Under the pieces are notes generated by a model that worked only from the letters and a program-made list of their open reading frames with translations, was not told the origin of the DNA and ran no database searches. Both the position numbers and the translations under genes were made by a program. Shown here piece after piece: positions 16,912 to 24,715 of a stretch of 64,000 nucleotides of DNA. Within the stretch, counting starts at the first letter, position 1; each line of letters opens with the position of its first letter. The DNA is from Mesorhizobium sp. M8A.F.Ca.ET.218.01.1.1 (lineage in GTDB: Bacteria; Pseudomonadota; Alphaproteobacteria; Rhizobiales; Rhizobiaceae), in the NCBI RefSeq assembly GCF_004791165.1, contig NZ_SRUZ01000005.1, positions 372,001-436,000 of the forward strand, in the 5' to 3' direction.

Positions 16912-17847
16912 TTATTTGCCGGACAGGATCTTGTCGTAGACCGCCGCGGTGTCCTTCTCGTAGAGCGCGCCGGTGATGACGTTGAAGCCCGGGGGAATGC
17001 CGCTGGCCGCCATGTTGGCGAGCGACAGCGCGACGTAGCTGGTCGCCTGCGGGTCCTGCCACTGGCCGGCATTGACGTAGCCGTTCAGCACTTCCTGGGT
17101 GGTGTCGAGCGAGTTGCCCCAGCCGACGACCGGGATTTCGCCCGGCTTGACGCCGACCTGGTCGAACACGCGCTTGATCGAGCCGGTGACGAGGTCGCCC
17201 AGGCCGATGATGGCGTTGACCTTGCCCTTGTGGGCGGTGAGGTAGTCGACCATGCGGTTGATCACCTCGGCCTGGTCAAGCGTCGCTTCGGTCACCTCAT
17301 AGGTGATGCCGAGCGGGCCGAAGACGCTCTTGATGCCTTCCTCTTCCTGCACGCCATAGGTGGCGCCGGGGATCTCGACCGGCATCCAGACGAAGTCGCC
17401 CTTCTTCACAAGACCCTTGTCGACCAGATATTGGGCCCAATGCTTGCCGAAGGTGACGTTGTCGCCGCCGACATAGGCGTTGAAATTGGCCTTGGGATCG
17501 GGCGTGTTGAAGTTGATGATCGGGACGTTGGCCGCGCGCGCTTCCTTGACGATCTCGACAAGGCTGCCCGGATCGGGGCTGGTGGTGACGATGCCGTCGG
17601 CCTTGGCGGAGAGGGCGGCGCGGACCGCTTCCTGCTGCGAGGCGACGTCGCCATTGTGGAAAGAGGTGTTGACGGTGTTGCCGGTGTCCTTGGCCCATTG
17701 CTTGGCGCCGGCGAGGAAGTAGGTCCAGACCGGGTCGGCCGGCCCGCCATGTGAGATCCAGTAGAACGTCTTGGCCTGCGCGGCTGCCGGAATGACCGTC
17801 AGCGCGACCAGCAGGCCGTAGAGCACAAGTCTTAGTCTCGTCAGCAT
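16912..17847 (-). CDS. Sugar ABC transporter periplasmic binding protein (RbsB-like)
   Basis: A 311-residue periplasmic binding protein with a Sec signal peptide at the N-terminus (LVLYGLLVALTVIPAAAQAK). The fold is the type I sugar-binding one, with features such as FHNGDVASQQEAVRAALSAK, GIVTTSPDPGSLVEIVKEA and NAIIGLGDLVTGSIK. GGGAGGAA is spaced 6 bases before the ATG at 17847, which decides the start. It is the first gene of the sugar operon. The ligand is probably a monosaccharide; the nearby FAH-family enzyme suggests an acid-sugar breakdown route. Confidence 0.94.
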   Translation of the reverse strand: MLTRLRLVLYGLLVALTVIPAAAQAKTFYWISHGGPADPVWTYFLAGAKQWAKDTGNTVNTSFHNGDVASQQEAVRAALSAKADGIVTTSPDPGSLVEIVKEARAANVPIINFNTPDPKANFNAYVGGDNVTFGKHWAQYLVDKGLVKKGDFVWMPVEIPGATYGVQEEEGIKSVFGPLGITYEVTEATLDQAEVINRMVDYLTAHKGKVNAIIGLGDLVTGSIKRVFDQVGVKPGEIPVVGWGNSLDTTQEVLNGYVNAGQWQDPQATSYVALSLANMAASGIPPGFNVITGALYEKDTAAVYDKILSGK

Positions 17848-17967
17848 GTGATTTCCTCCCGGTTGAAGATGATCCGTCCCTTGTTCCGGCTTCGGCCGGA
17901 TTGCGTCTTTTGCCAGCGCCGCTCGGATGCCTAAGAGCATTCCCTTTTTCGGCGGATGGCAAGCCTC

Positions 17968-17979
17968 CATCTGCAGATG
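17968..17979. promoter_or_regulatory. Palindrome upstream of the sugar operon, candidate LacI site
   Basis: CATCTGCAGATG is a perfect 12-bp palindrome, 120 bases upstream of the binding-protein ATG. The rest of the 293-base gap (17848-18140) holds an imperfect dyad around GGCGCCTGACACGGCGCC and a hairpin at 18116-18129. LacI operators usually have a central CG, which this lacks, so the assignment is weak. Confidence 0.3.
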
Positions 17980-18115
17980 TAGTTGGCGCCTGACACGGCG
18001 CCATCAACGACCCCATCAGATCGCATCAGTTGGGATGATTTTTTCCAGGCAGTCGGATGATTGTCGCCGAGGCGCAGCCCGGCGGACTGTCCCGATCATG
18101 TTTGGGCGGTCACTT

Positions 18116-18129
18116 GGGGCGAAAGCCCC
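18116..18129 (-). terminator. Short GC hairpin after the FAH-family gene
   Basis: On the minus strand GGGGC-TTTC-GCCCC forms a 5-bp stem 12 bases after the FAH-family stop. It lacks a U-tract and may only be a weak terminator or processing signal. Confidence 0.35.
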
Positions 18130-18140
18130 TGAAGAACCAC

Positions 18141-19298
18141 TTAGAGCAGGCCGGCTTTGGCGAGGTCGCGCATCAAATGGCTGGCGCCGTAGGTCCAGTG
18201 CGGGCAATCAGGCGACAGCCGCACGCGGTTGACCAGCGCGCCGAATTTTTCCGACGAGATGGTGACGATGTCGCCGACCTTGTGCGTGAACCCCTTGCCC
18301 TTTTCGCCGCGATCCTTCGATGGCACGAACATCGTGCCGAGATACAGCGCCAGCCCGTCCGGATACTGGTGGTGCGGCCCCATGGCCGCGGCAACCAGTT
18401 CCTCCGGCGAGCGGCTGATCTCGGCCATCGAACTCGCCCCCTCCAGCGAAAATCCGTCCTCGCCCTCGACCTTCAGGCGCACGACGGCCTGCTTCACCTC
18501 GGCGATGGAGAACGTGTCGTCGAACAGCCGGATGAAGGGGCCAAGCGAAGCCGAGGCGTTGTTGTCCTTGGCCTTGCCGAGCAGCAGCGCCGAGCGCCCT
18601 TCGACGTCGCGCAGATTGACGTCGTTGCCGATGGTGGCGCCGACGATCCTGCTGCTCGAGGCGGCGATCATGGCGATCTCCGGCTCCGGATTGTTCCAGG
18701 TCGACACCGGGTGGAGGCCGACATCGGCGCCGAAGCCGACCGAGGCCATGGGCTGGCACTTGGTGAAGATCTCGGCATCCGGGCCGATGCCCACTTCCAG
18801 ATATTGCGACCACGCGCCGCGCGAAATCAGCTTGGCTTTGATCTCCATCGCCTCGGGCGAACCGGGCTTGAGCTTGGAAAGGTCGTGGCCGATCAGGCCG
18901 GCAATGTCGGCGCGTATGGCGTCGGCCTTTTCCGCCGAGCCGCGGGCCTGTTCCTCGATCACCCGTTCGAGCAGGCTGACTACGAAAGTGACGCCGGATG
19001 CCTTGATCGCCTGCAGGTCGACCGGGGATAGCAGAAAGGGTTTTGCCGGATCGCGCGTGGCTTCGAAACTGTTGGCCGCGATGTCGCTGACAGAACCGAT
19101 GGGAGTGCCCTTGGCCGAGCCCACATGGCCGGCCGGATCCGCCAACTCGCAGACGTCACGGACGGTAGGCGCCGCGCTCGAGGTGATGTCGAAGACGGTG
19201 CCGTCACGCACGGTGACCACCATGGGATGGGAGACATCGCCGCTCCTGGCGCGCCCGACAAACAGGCCTTCGGAGGGCAGATGTGTCGGATTGGTCAT
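18141..19298 (-). CDS. Fumarylacetoacetate hydrolase (FAH) family protein
   Basis: A 385-residue enzyme of the FAH superfamily, which cleaves or dehydrates 2-keto acids with a divalent metal. Family features are seen around WNNPEPEIAMIAASSSRIVG, where the Glu residues should bind metal, in IGNDVNLRDVEGRSALLLGK, and in GHDLSKLKPGSPEA. The size and the place upstream of a sugar importer fit the branch that acts on 2-keto-3-deoxy sugar acids (non-phosphorylative pentose or fucose routes). The ATG at 19298 has GAGGAAC before it. Soluble. Specific substrate inferred, not shown. Confidence 0.88.
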   Translation of the reverse strand: MTNPTHLPSEGLFVGRARSGDVSHPMVVTVRDGTVFDITSSAAPTVRDVCELADPAGHVGSAKGTPIGSVSDIAANSFEATRDPAKPFLLSPVDLQAIKASGVTFVVSLLERVIEEQARGSAEKADAIRADIAGLIGHDLSKLKPGSPEAMEIKAKLISRGAWSQYLEVGIGPDAEIFTKCQPMASVGFGADVGLHPVSTWNNPEPEIAMIAASSSRIVGATIGNDVNLRDVEGRSALLLGKAKDNNASASLGPFIRLFDDTFSIAEVKQAVVRLKVEGEDGFSLEGASSMAEISRSPEELVAAAMGPHHQYPDGLALYLGTMFVPSKDRGEKGKGFTHKVGDIVTISSEKFGALVNRVRLSPDCPHWTYGASHLMRDLAKAGLL

Positions 19299-19432
19299 GA
19301 GTTGGGTTCCTCGAATGGATCGAAAATTCTGGCCGGATCGGCGCGGCACTTTCACCGGATTCCACTCAAAGGTCTATCCCGTCCGGGGGCAAATTCGAGC
19401 TGCCATAACCGGTTCTTCATTGAAGCCGTTCC

Positions 19433-19447
19433 TTCAGAAATGTGAAA
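19433..19447. promoter_or_regulatory. Dyad TTCA-N6-TGAAA, distal copy
   Basis: TTCAGAAATGTGAAA matches a second copy nearer the potB gene, including the central AAAT. The repeated dyad in the gap between the FAH gene and the pot operon suggests a specific operator. The XRE-cupin regulator encoded in the operon is the best candidate protein. Confidence 0.45.
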
Positions 19448-19530
19448 TCCGCGTCGGGTTTTATTGCCGACGGCAACTGTACCTCAAATGCGAGATCGCC
19501 GTTCACAGCAGCGCAGTACTCTGAATCCGC

Positions 19531-19559
19531 TTGACAGTTTCACAAATATGAAAAATCCT
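19531..19559 (+). promoter_or_regulatory. Candidate pot-operon promoter with overlapping operator
   Basis: TTGACA (19531-19536) is followed after 17 bases by AATCCT, a weak -10. The spacer carries TTCACAAATATGAAA (19539-19553), the second copy of the TTCA-N6-TGAAA dyad. A protein bound here would cover the promoter. Confidence 0.5.
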
Positions 19560-19593
19560 TAGTCAATTTCAAAAGCCTGGGACGGGCAGGTCG

Positions 19594-20478
19594 ATGTCGA
19601 CCCTAGTTGCAGCACATGTGCCAGAGACCCGGGCTTCATCGGGCTTCCGGTTCGCCATGTTGCTGCCCGGCGCGCTGGTCACCTTCCTGCTGATCCTGTT
19701 TGCGCTTGGCCTGGTGCTTTTCCTCGCCTTCCGCGGCAATGACGGGTCGCTGCTTGGCGCCGGCTTCAGCCTGGCCAACTTCATCACCGTGGTTTCCGAT
19801 CCGCTGTACTGGACGGTCACGCTGCGCTCGCTGATCATCGCCGCGCTGGTCACGCTGGCCACGGTCGTAACTGCTTACCCCGTCGCCTACTATCTTGCCT
19901 TTCACGCCGGCCGGCGACGCGGTCTGCTGCTGTTCCTGGTCACGCTGCCGTTCTGGACCAGCTATCTCCTGCGTGTCTTCGCCTGGAAGATCGTGCTGGC
20001 CTACAATGGGGTGTTGAATTCGGCGCTGATCGAAAGTGGCATCTGGTCCGAGCCGACACTGGCCTTCCTCAACACGCCGGCCGCTGTCGTCGTCACGCTC
20101 GCGCACGCCTATGCGCCGTTCGCCATCCTGCCGATCTATGTGGCGCTGGACACGATCCCGAAATCGTTGATCGAGGCCGCTTCCGATCTGGGCGCGAGGC
20201 CGTTCACTTCCTTCCGTCGGGTCGTGTTGCCCAATTCGATGCCGGGCGTGCTGGCCGCCGCGCTTGTCGTCTTCGTGCCGACGGTCGGCGACTATGTCAC
20301 GCCGGCCATGGTGGGCGGTCCGGCCAGCACCATGATCGGCTCGCTGATCCAGTCGCAGTTTGGCAAGGCCAATGACTGGCCGTTCGGCGCAGCCCTTTCG
20401 GTCTGCGTCATGCTGGTCATCCTGCTCGTGGTACTGGTCGCGCGCGGCGCGGACCGCCGGTTTGGCAGCCGCACATGA
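19594..20478 (+). CDS. Spermidine/putrescine-type ABC permease, PotB-like
   Basis: A 294-residue inner-membrane permease of the PotB branch. It has six hydrophobic segments, and the EAA loop is seen as LIEAASDLGARPFTSFRRVVLPNS. The FPVAYYLAF-type region appears as AYPVAYYLAFHAGRRRG. The gene opens a transport operon potB-potC-potD-regulator-potA and overlaps potC as ATGA. Polyamine uptake is the default inference, but related systems also carry other small cationic compounds. Confidence 0.92.
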   Translation: MSTLVAAHVPETRASSGFRFAMLLPGALVTFLLILFALGLVLFLAFRGNDGSLLGAGFSLANFITVVSDPLYWTVTLRSLIIAALVTLATVVTAYPVAYYLAFHAGRRRGLLLFLVTLPFWTSYLLRVFAWKIVLAYNGVLNSALIESGIWSEPTLAFLNTPAAVVVTLAHAYAPFAILPIYVALDTIPKSLIEAASDLGARPFTSFRRVVLPNSMPGVLAAALVVFVPTVGDYVTPAMVGGPASTMIGSLIQSQFGKANDWPFGAALSVCVMLVILLVVLVARGADRRFGSRT

Positions 20479-21296
20479 AAACAGGGCGCGCCAGCATGAA
20501 ACGGGATGGCCGCTGGCTCGGCCTCTATGTGCTTGCCTATCTGATCTTCCTTTATCTGCCGGTCCTGCTGATCCCGCTGTTTTCCTTCAACGATTCCATC
20601 CAGGCCGCGTTTCCGCTGCAGGGCTTCACGCTGCAATGGTATGCCACGCTCTACGGCAATCCGGCACTGTCGGGTGCGCTCGTCAACAGTCTCGTCATCG
20701 GCGCCATCGCGGCCTCGGGCGCCACGCTGTGCGGCATCACCGTGTCCTATATGGATCTCTATGGCCGCTCGCCGCTGGCCGCCACCATCAGCGCCATCGC
20801 GCGGCTGCCGATCCTCATTCCTGGCGTCATTGTCGGCATATCGCTGCTGATCCTGGTCAACCTCGTCGGCCTCGGACCGTCGCGTGTCGCCATCGTGCTC
20901 GGCCATATCCTGGTCGCGTTGCCGACCACCGTGGTCGTCATGCGCAGCCGTTTCGCCGCCATCCCCAGGACGGTTCGCGAGGCGGCGCTCGACCTCGGCG
21001 CCTCGGACTGGATGACCTTCCGGCGCGTCATGCTGCCGCTCAGCCTGCCGGCCGTGCTGTCGGCCTTCATGCTCGCCTTCCTGATCTCCTTCGACGAGTT
21101 CATCGTCGTCTTCTTCCTGGCCGGCACCGAGCCGACACTGCCGCTCTACATCTGGAGCCAACTGCGCTTTCCCCGCTCGCTGCCGACCGTCATGGCGCTC
21201 GGGACGGTGATCCTGGCCGTGTCCTTCATCATCGCTGGCACCGCCGAAATCCTGCGCCATCGCGGGCTTGGCGCCGTACGCCGCAATCCAGCCTGA
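20475..21296 (+). CDS. Spermidine/putrescine-type ABC permease, PotC-like
   Basis: A 273-residue permease with six helices and the PotC-type EAA loop (TVREAALDLGASDWMTFRRV) followed by PLSLPAVLSAFMLAFLISFD. It pairs with the PotB-like protein. The ATG at 20475 lies inside the potB stop (ATGA), and a second ATG at 20496 is an alternative. The binding-protein gene follows after 28 bases. Confidence 0.92.
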   Translation: MKTGRASMKRDGRWLGLYVLAYLIFLYLPVLLIPLFSFNDSIQAAFPLQGFTLQWYATLYGNPALSGALVNSLVIGAIAASGATLCGITVSYMDLYGRSPLAATISAIARLPILIPGVIVGISLLILVNLVGLGPSRVAIVLGHILVALPTTVVVMRSRFAAIPRTVREAALDLGASDWMTFRRVMLPLSLPAVLSAFMLAFLISFDEFIVVFFLAGTEPTLPLYIWSQLRFPRSLPTVMALGTVILAVSFIIAGTAEILRHRGLGAVRRNPA

Positions 21297-21324
21297 AGCA
21301 CAACAACGAGAGAGGAGAACGAAA

Positions 21325-22395
21325 ATGACATTCCACCTGAAATCGGTGTCGGGACACAAGGTCCGCGCCGGCCTCGCGGCATTGGCGCTCGCACTGTCGT
21401 CGACCGTGGCGCTCGCCGCCGAGAAGCTGCAATACTTCACCTGGTCGGGCTATGAGTTGCCCGATTTCAACAAGAGCTTCCTTGCAGCGCACCCCGATGG
21501 CGTCGAGGCCTCGATCTTCGGCGACGACGATGATGCCTTCACCAAGGTCAAGGCCGGCTTCCGGCCCGACATCGCGCACCCCTGCTATGACAAGGTGGCG
21601 CGCTGGAACAAGGAAGGCCTGCTGCAGCCGATCGACACCAAGCGCATCAAGAACTGGGATTCGATCTTCCCGGTGTTCAAGAACCTGCCCGACCTGCAGG
21701 CCGGCGACGGCAAGGTCTGGATGGTGCCATGGGACTGGGGTAACACCTCGATCCTCTACCGCACCGATCTGGTGAAGAACCCCGAGGAGAGCTGGAACCT
21801 TCTGTGGGACAAGCAATATGCCGGCCGTATGGCGACCATCGACGCCGTGCATGACACCCCGATTGTCGCGGCTCTTCTGGCAGGCGTGAACCCCTTCGAC
21901 ATGACACCGGAGCAGATGGACAAGGTCGCGGCAAAGCTGCGCGAACAGCGCCCGCTGCTGTCGAGCTACACCACCGACATGACCTCGGTCGAGCAGGCCC
22001 TGGCCAGTGGCCAGTTGGTCGCCGCCATGACCTGGAATGCATCGGCCACGTCGCTCAAGAAGCAAGGCGTGCCGGTCGAGTTCATGAAGCCGAAGGAGGG
22101 TATGCTGACCTGGGCCTGCGGCTTCGTCATGCTGAAGGACGCCAAGAACGTCGATCTCGCCTATGACTTCATCAACAGCCGGCTCGACGCTGACTCCGGC
22201 AAATTCCTGATCCAGTCCTACGGCTATGGCAGCTCGCTCGGCACCGCTTTCGCCGGCGTGCCGAAGGACGAATTGGAGAAGCTGCAACTGCCGTCCGACC
22301 CCGAGGTGATGCTGAAGAGCACGATCTTCACCGGGCCGATGAAACAGAACGACGATATGGCGAAGATGTTCGAGAAGGTGAAGGCTGGCGGGTAA
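21325..22395 (+). CDS. Spermidine/putrescine-type binding protein, PotD-like
   Basis: A 356-residue periplasmic binding protein. The signal peptide covers residues 1-32 (GLAALALALSSTVALAAEKL). The mature part starts with LQYFTWSGYELPDFNKSF, the typical PotD/PotF opening. KVWMVPWDWGNTSILYRTD and SYTTDMTSVEQALASGQLV are family features around the ligand pocket. AGGAGAA precedes the ATG at 21325. A RIME-like palindrome follows the stop and may stabilise or attenuate the transcript before the regulator and ATPase genes. Confidence 0.93.
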   Translation: MTFHLKSVSGHKVRAGLAALALALSSTVALAAEKLQYFTWSGYELPDFNKSFLAAHPDGVEASIFGDDDDAFTKVKAGFRPDIAHPCYDKVARWNKEGLLQPIDTKRIKNWDSIFPVFKNLPDLQAGDGKVWMVPWDWGNTSILYRTDLVKNPEESWNLLWDKQYAGRMATIDAVHDTPIVAALLAGVNPFDMTPEQMDKVAAKLREQRPLLSSYTTDMTSVEQALASGQLVAAMTWNASATSLKKQGVPVEFMKPKEGMLTWACGFVMLKDAKNVDLAYDFINSRLDADSGKFLIQSYGYGSSLGTAFAGVPKDELEKLQLPSDPEVMLKSTIFTGPMKQNDDMAKMFEKVKAGG

Positions 22396-22407
22396 GCTAC
22401 GGCCTTC

Positions 22408-22549
22408 CCTTCTCCCCTTGTGGGAGAAGGTGTCGCCGAAGGCGACGGATGAGGGGTGCTCCAGCTTGGCGCCGGCGGCGATCTGTCACTCACCCCTCAA
22501 CCGTCTCGGCGCTACGCGCCGATCCACCTTCTCCCACAAGGGGAGAAGG
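22408..22549. repeat. RIME-like palindromic intergenic element
   Basis: A 142-bp element bounded by perfect 23-bp inverted repeats (22408-22430 and 22527-22549), each of which is itself nearly self-complementary around CTTGTGGGAG. Internal repeats such as GTCGCCGAAGGCGAC and GGCGCTACGCGCC form further hairpins. The arms and GATGAGGGGTG-type inner sequence are those of the intergenic mosaic elements (RIME) common in rhizobia. It lies inside the pot operon, where the folded RNA could affect expression of the distal genes. Confidence 0.8.
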
Positions 22550-22572
22550 AAGAAGCAAACGAGGACTTGCAC

Positions 22573-23181
22573 ATGGACATGCTTGACGAGGCCGCCGAAA
22601 AACCGAAGGACGATGCCGACGTTCGCGTCGGCCGGCGCGTGCGGGCGCTCAGGCTCGAGCGCCGCCTGTCATTGGCCGATCTCTCGGCAAAAGCCGGCAT
22701 GTCGATCGGCGCGCTGAGCCAGATCGAGCGCGGCATGTCCTCGCTGCGCGTCAAGGTGATCTGGCCGCTCGCCGCCGCGCTCGACATCGAGCCGTCAGCG
22801 CTGATCGCCGACGGCAACGATGCGGTCAATGATCTCTATTGCGTGCGCGCCGACAAAAGGCGGCAGATCCCGGTGAAATCCGAAGGCATCGCCAAGGCGC
22901 TGCTGTCGCCGCCCGGCGCGACGCTGACCGGCATGCTGGTGACGGTGGAAGCCGGTGGCGGCACGGCGGAAGCCTACGCCCATGCCGGCCATGAATTCGG
23001 CTTCGTGCTTTCGGGCGAGGTCGAACTGGTGGTGGATTCGACAAAATACGGGCTGAAGACCGGCGACAGTTTTGCCTTCAAGAGTACGCTTTTGCACGCC
23101 TTCCGCAATCCCGGCGCGGAGCAGTGCCAGATCCTCTGGGTCAACACCACGAAGCCGTCCGAGGTTCGCGATGGCGCCTGA
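22573..23181 (+). CDS. XRE-family regulator with C-terminal cupin domain
   Basis: A 202-residue regulator. Residues 18-72 are a Cro/CI helix-turn-helix (RRVRALRLERRLSLADLSAK, then IGALSQIERGMSSLRVKVI). Residues 125-195 are a cupin (AHAGHEFGFVLSGEVELVVD, then TGDSFAFKSTLLHAFRNPG). This architecture is the PuuR/SutR type, often controlling polyamine or amino-acid genes by sensing the substrate in the cupin. The gene sits inside the pot operon and overlaps the PotA gene by 11 bases, so it probably controls this operon. The TTCA-N6-TGAAA dyads upstream of potB are candidate targets. Confidence 0.92.
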   Translation: MDMLDEAAEKPKDDADVRVGRRVRALRLERRLSLADLSAKAGMSIGALSQIERGMSSLRVKVIWPLAAALDIEPSALIADGNDAVNDLYCVRADKRRQIPVKSEGIAKALLSPPGATLTGMLVTVEAGGGTAEAYAHAGHEFGFVLSGEVELVVDSTKYGLKTGDSFAFKSTLLHAFRNPGAEQCQILWVNTTKPSEVRDGA

Positions 23182-24256
23182 TCCACTCGTCCGGCTGCAG
23201 GCGGTTTCCAAGGTTTTTCCAGGTGGCATCGTCGGACTCGATACCGTCGATCTCGACATTGTCAGCGGCGAATTCATCACGCTCCTCGGGCCGTCCGGCT
23301 GTGGCAAGACCACCAGCCTGCGTGTGATTGCCGGCTTCGAAAGCCCGTCGAGCGGCGAGGTCTTGCTCGACGGCCATGACATCACGGCCCTTCGGCCCTT
23401 CGAGCGGCCGGTCAACACGGTGTTCCAGGACTACGCGCTGTTTCCGCACATGAACGTCGCCGAAAATGTCGGCTTCGGCTTGTCCCTGCGAAAACTCACC
23501 AGTGCCGAGCAGGCAAAGCGCGTCGGCGAAGCCCTGGAGATGGTCGGTCTCGCCGACAAGCTTCGCGCTCGCGTCCTGGAACTGTCGGGCGGCCAGCGCC
23601 AGCGTGTCGCGCTTGCCCGCGCCATTGTCTGCGAGCCGCGCGTGCTCTTGCTCGACGAGCCGCTGTCGGCGCTCGACGCGCATCTGCGCGAACAGATGCA
23701 AGTCGAGTTGAAGCGGCTGCAATCGCGGCTTGGCACCACCTTCGTGATGGTCACTCACGACCAGACCGAGGCGCTGTCGATCTCCGATCGTATCGTCGTC
23801 ATGAACAAAGGCCGCATCGAGCAGATCGCGCCGCCGGCGACCCTCTATGACCGGCCGGCCACGAAGTTCGTGGCGAGCTTCATCGGCACCATGAATCTCC
23901 TGCAATCACGTTTTGTCGGCCGGGATGGCCACCGCCTGCGTTTCACCGCCGGCACCTTGCCGCTGGAGGCCATGTCCGAAACCGGCCAGTCGCCCGGCGA
24001 AGGCGAGGTCCGCACCATAGGCGTGCGCCCGGAGGATTTGCTGGCGGCCGCCGAGGCTGCGCCCGGCACGGCGCCGGCGCGGGTCAACAGCATCGTCTTC
24101 CATGGCCGCACGTTGCGCCTGCATGCCGAACTGGGGCAAGGCATGCCCGTTGTCATCGACGCGCCCCGCCAGGCCGAGGGGTTTCAATTCAGCGCCGGCG
24201 ACGTGGCGCACGTCAGCTTGCGCCGTGGCGCCAACTGCCCCATGCTGCCCAGCTAG
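23171..24256 (+). CDS. Spermidine/putrescine-type ABC ATPase, PotA-like
   Basis: A 361-residue ATPase: Walker A GPSGCGKTTSLRVIAG (about residues 37-52), Q-loop VFQDYALFPHMNV, signature LSGGQRQRVALARA, Walker B VLLLDEPLSALD and switch histidine in MVTHDQTEAL. The last 100 residues are a TOBE domain that couples to the permeases. Start chosen at MAPDPLVRLQAVSKVFPGG, which overlaps the regulator gene by 11 bases. It energises the PotBC channel. It is unusual that the ATPase gene is last and separated from potBCD by a regulator. Confidence 0.93.
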   Translation: MAPDPLVRLQAVSKVFPGGIVGLDTVDLDIVSGEFITLLGPSGCGKTTSLRVIAGFESPSSGEVLLDGHDITALRPFERPVNTVFQDYALFPHMNVAENVGFGLSLRKLTSAEQAKRVGEALEMVGLADKLRARVLELSGGQRQRVALARAIVCEPRVLLLDEPLSALDAHLREQMQVELKRLQSRLGTTFVMVTHDQTEALSISDRIVVMNKGRIEQIAPPATLYDRPATKFVASFIGTMNLLQSRFVGRDGHRLRFTAGTLPLEAMSETGQSPGEGEVRTIGVRPEDLLAAAEAAPGTAPARVNSIVFHGRTLRLHAELGQGMPVVIDAPRQAEGFQFSAGDVAHVSLRRGANCPMLPS

Positions 24257-24344
24257 CCTCATTCAACTGCGCAAGGTCGCCCGCACGGCCGTGGGGTTGG
24301 CCTGATCGATATGTGGACGAACGACCAAGGAAACTAAGTAGGAA

Positions 24345-24377
24345 TTGACTAATGTAGGAAGACATTCCTAAATTAGT
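24345..24377 (+). promoter_or_regulatory. Promoter-palindrome before the zinc-ribbon-like gene
   Basis: TTGACT (24345-24350) with TAAATT 18 bases later is a fair sigma-70 promoter. Nested in it is a long dyad, ACTAA-tg-TAGGAA-GACA-TTCCTA-aa-TTAGT (24348-24377), which ends 2 bases before the ATG at 24380. The transcript may be leaderless and the dyad may be an operator. Confidence 0.45.
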
Positions 24378-24379
24378 TG

Positions 24380-24694
24380 ATGCCGGAATTGAGCACCCGA
24401 CCGCGCCGAAATGTGCAAACCCTATGCCTCGCGCACGAAGTCGGGCAACTCATTCGTGTCCGATGCCGGCACTGCAACATCACCCGGCATTATCTGCCTG
24501 GCGATCTCGCGAAGCTTGTCGGTGACATTCCCTTTTGGGATGTCGAACGGCATATGCGGTGCGAGCGCTGCAAGCTTCGCGAACTTGATGCCGACATAAT
24601 TTTGCCGAGTGCTGCGGAGCGCTTGAAAATTCGTGTGAGACGCCTTGTCGAAATCCGCATGGTTCGCCGTGTGATATGGCGAGACGAGGAATGA
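24380..24694 (+). CDS. Hypothetical protein with two CxxC motifs
   Basis: A 104-residue protein of unknown function. Two CxxC pairs, CRHC (about residue 29) and CERC (about residue 61), flank a conserved-looking core (ITRHYLPGDLAKLVGDIPFW), so a zinc ribbon is probable. The C-terminal half is basic (RVRRLVEIRMVRRVIWRDEE), as in small nucleic-acid-binding proteins. No Shine-Dalgarno is seen; a promoter-like palindrome ends 2 bases before the ATG. It converges on the SRAP gene. Real coding is supported by codon use; function is open. Confidence 0.7.
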   Translation: MPELSTRPRRNVQTLCLAHEVGQLIRVRCRHCNITRHYLPGDLAKLVGDIPFWDVERHMRCERCKLRELDADIILPSAAERLKIRVRRLVEIRMVRRVIWRDEE

Positions 24695-24715
24695 GGAACG
24701 CGGCTATCCCTTAGC

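Noticed and set aside
18208..18813. 201-codon frame overlapping the FAH-family gene on the same strand, another frame
   Set aside because: Repetitive Arg/Gly/Gln composition and complete overlap with a well supported gene.
22402..22560. CRISPR-like repetition in the pot operon gap
   Set aside because: Only two inverted copies of one arm with other internal hairpins; there are no regular spacers, and the sequence matches a RIME-type palindrome.
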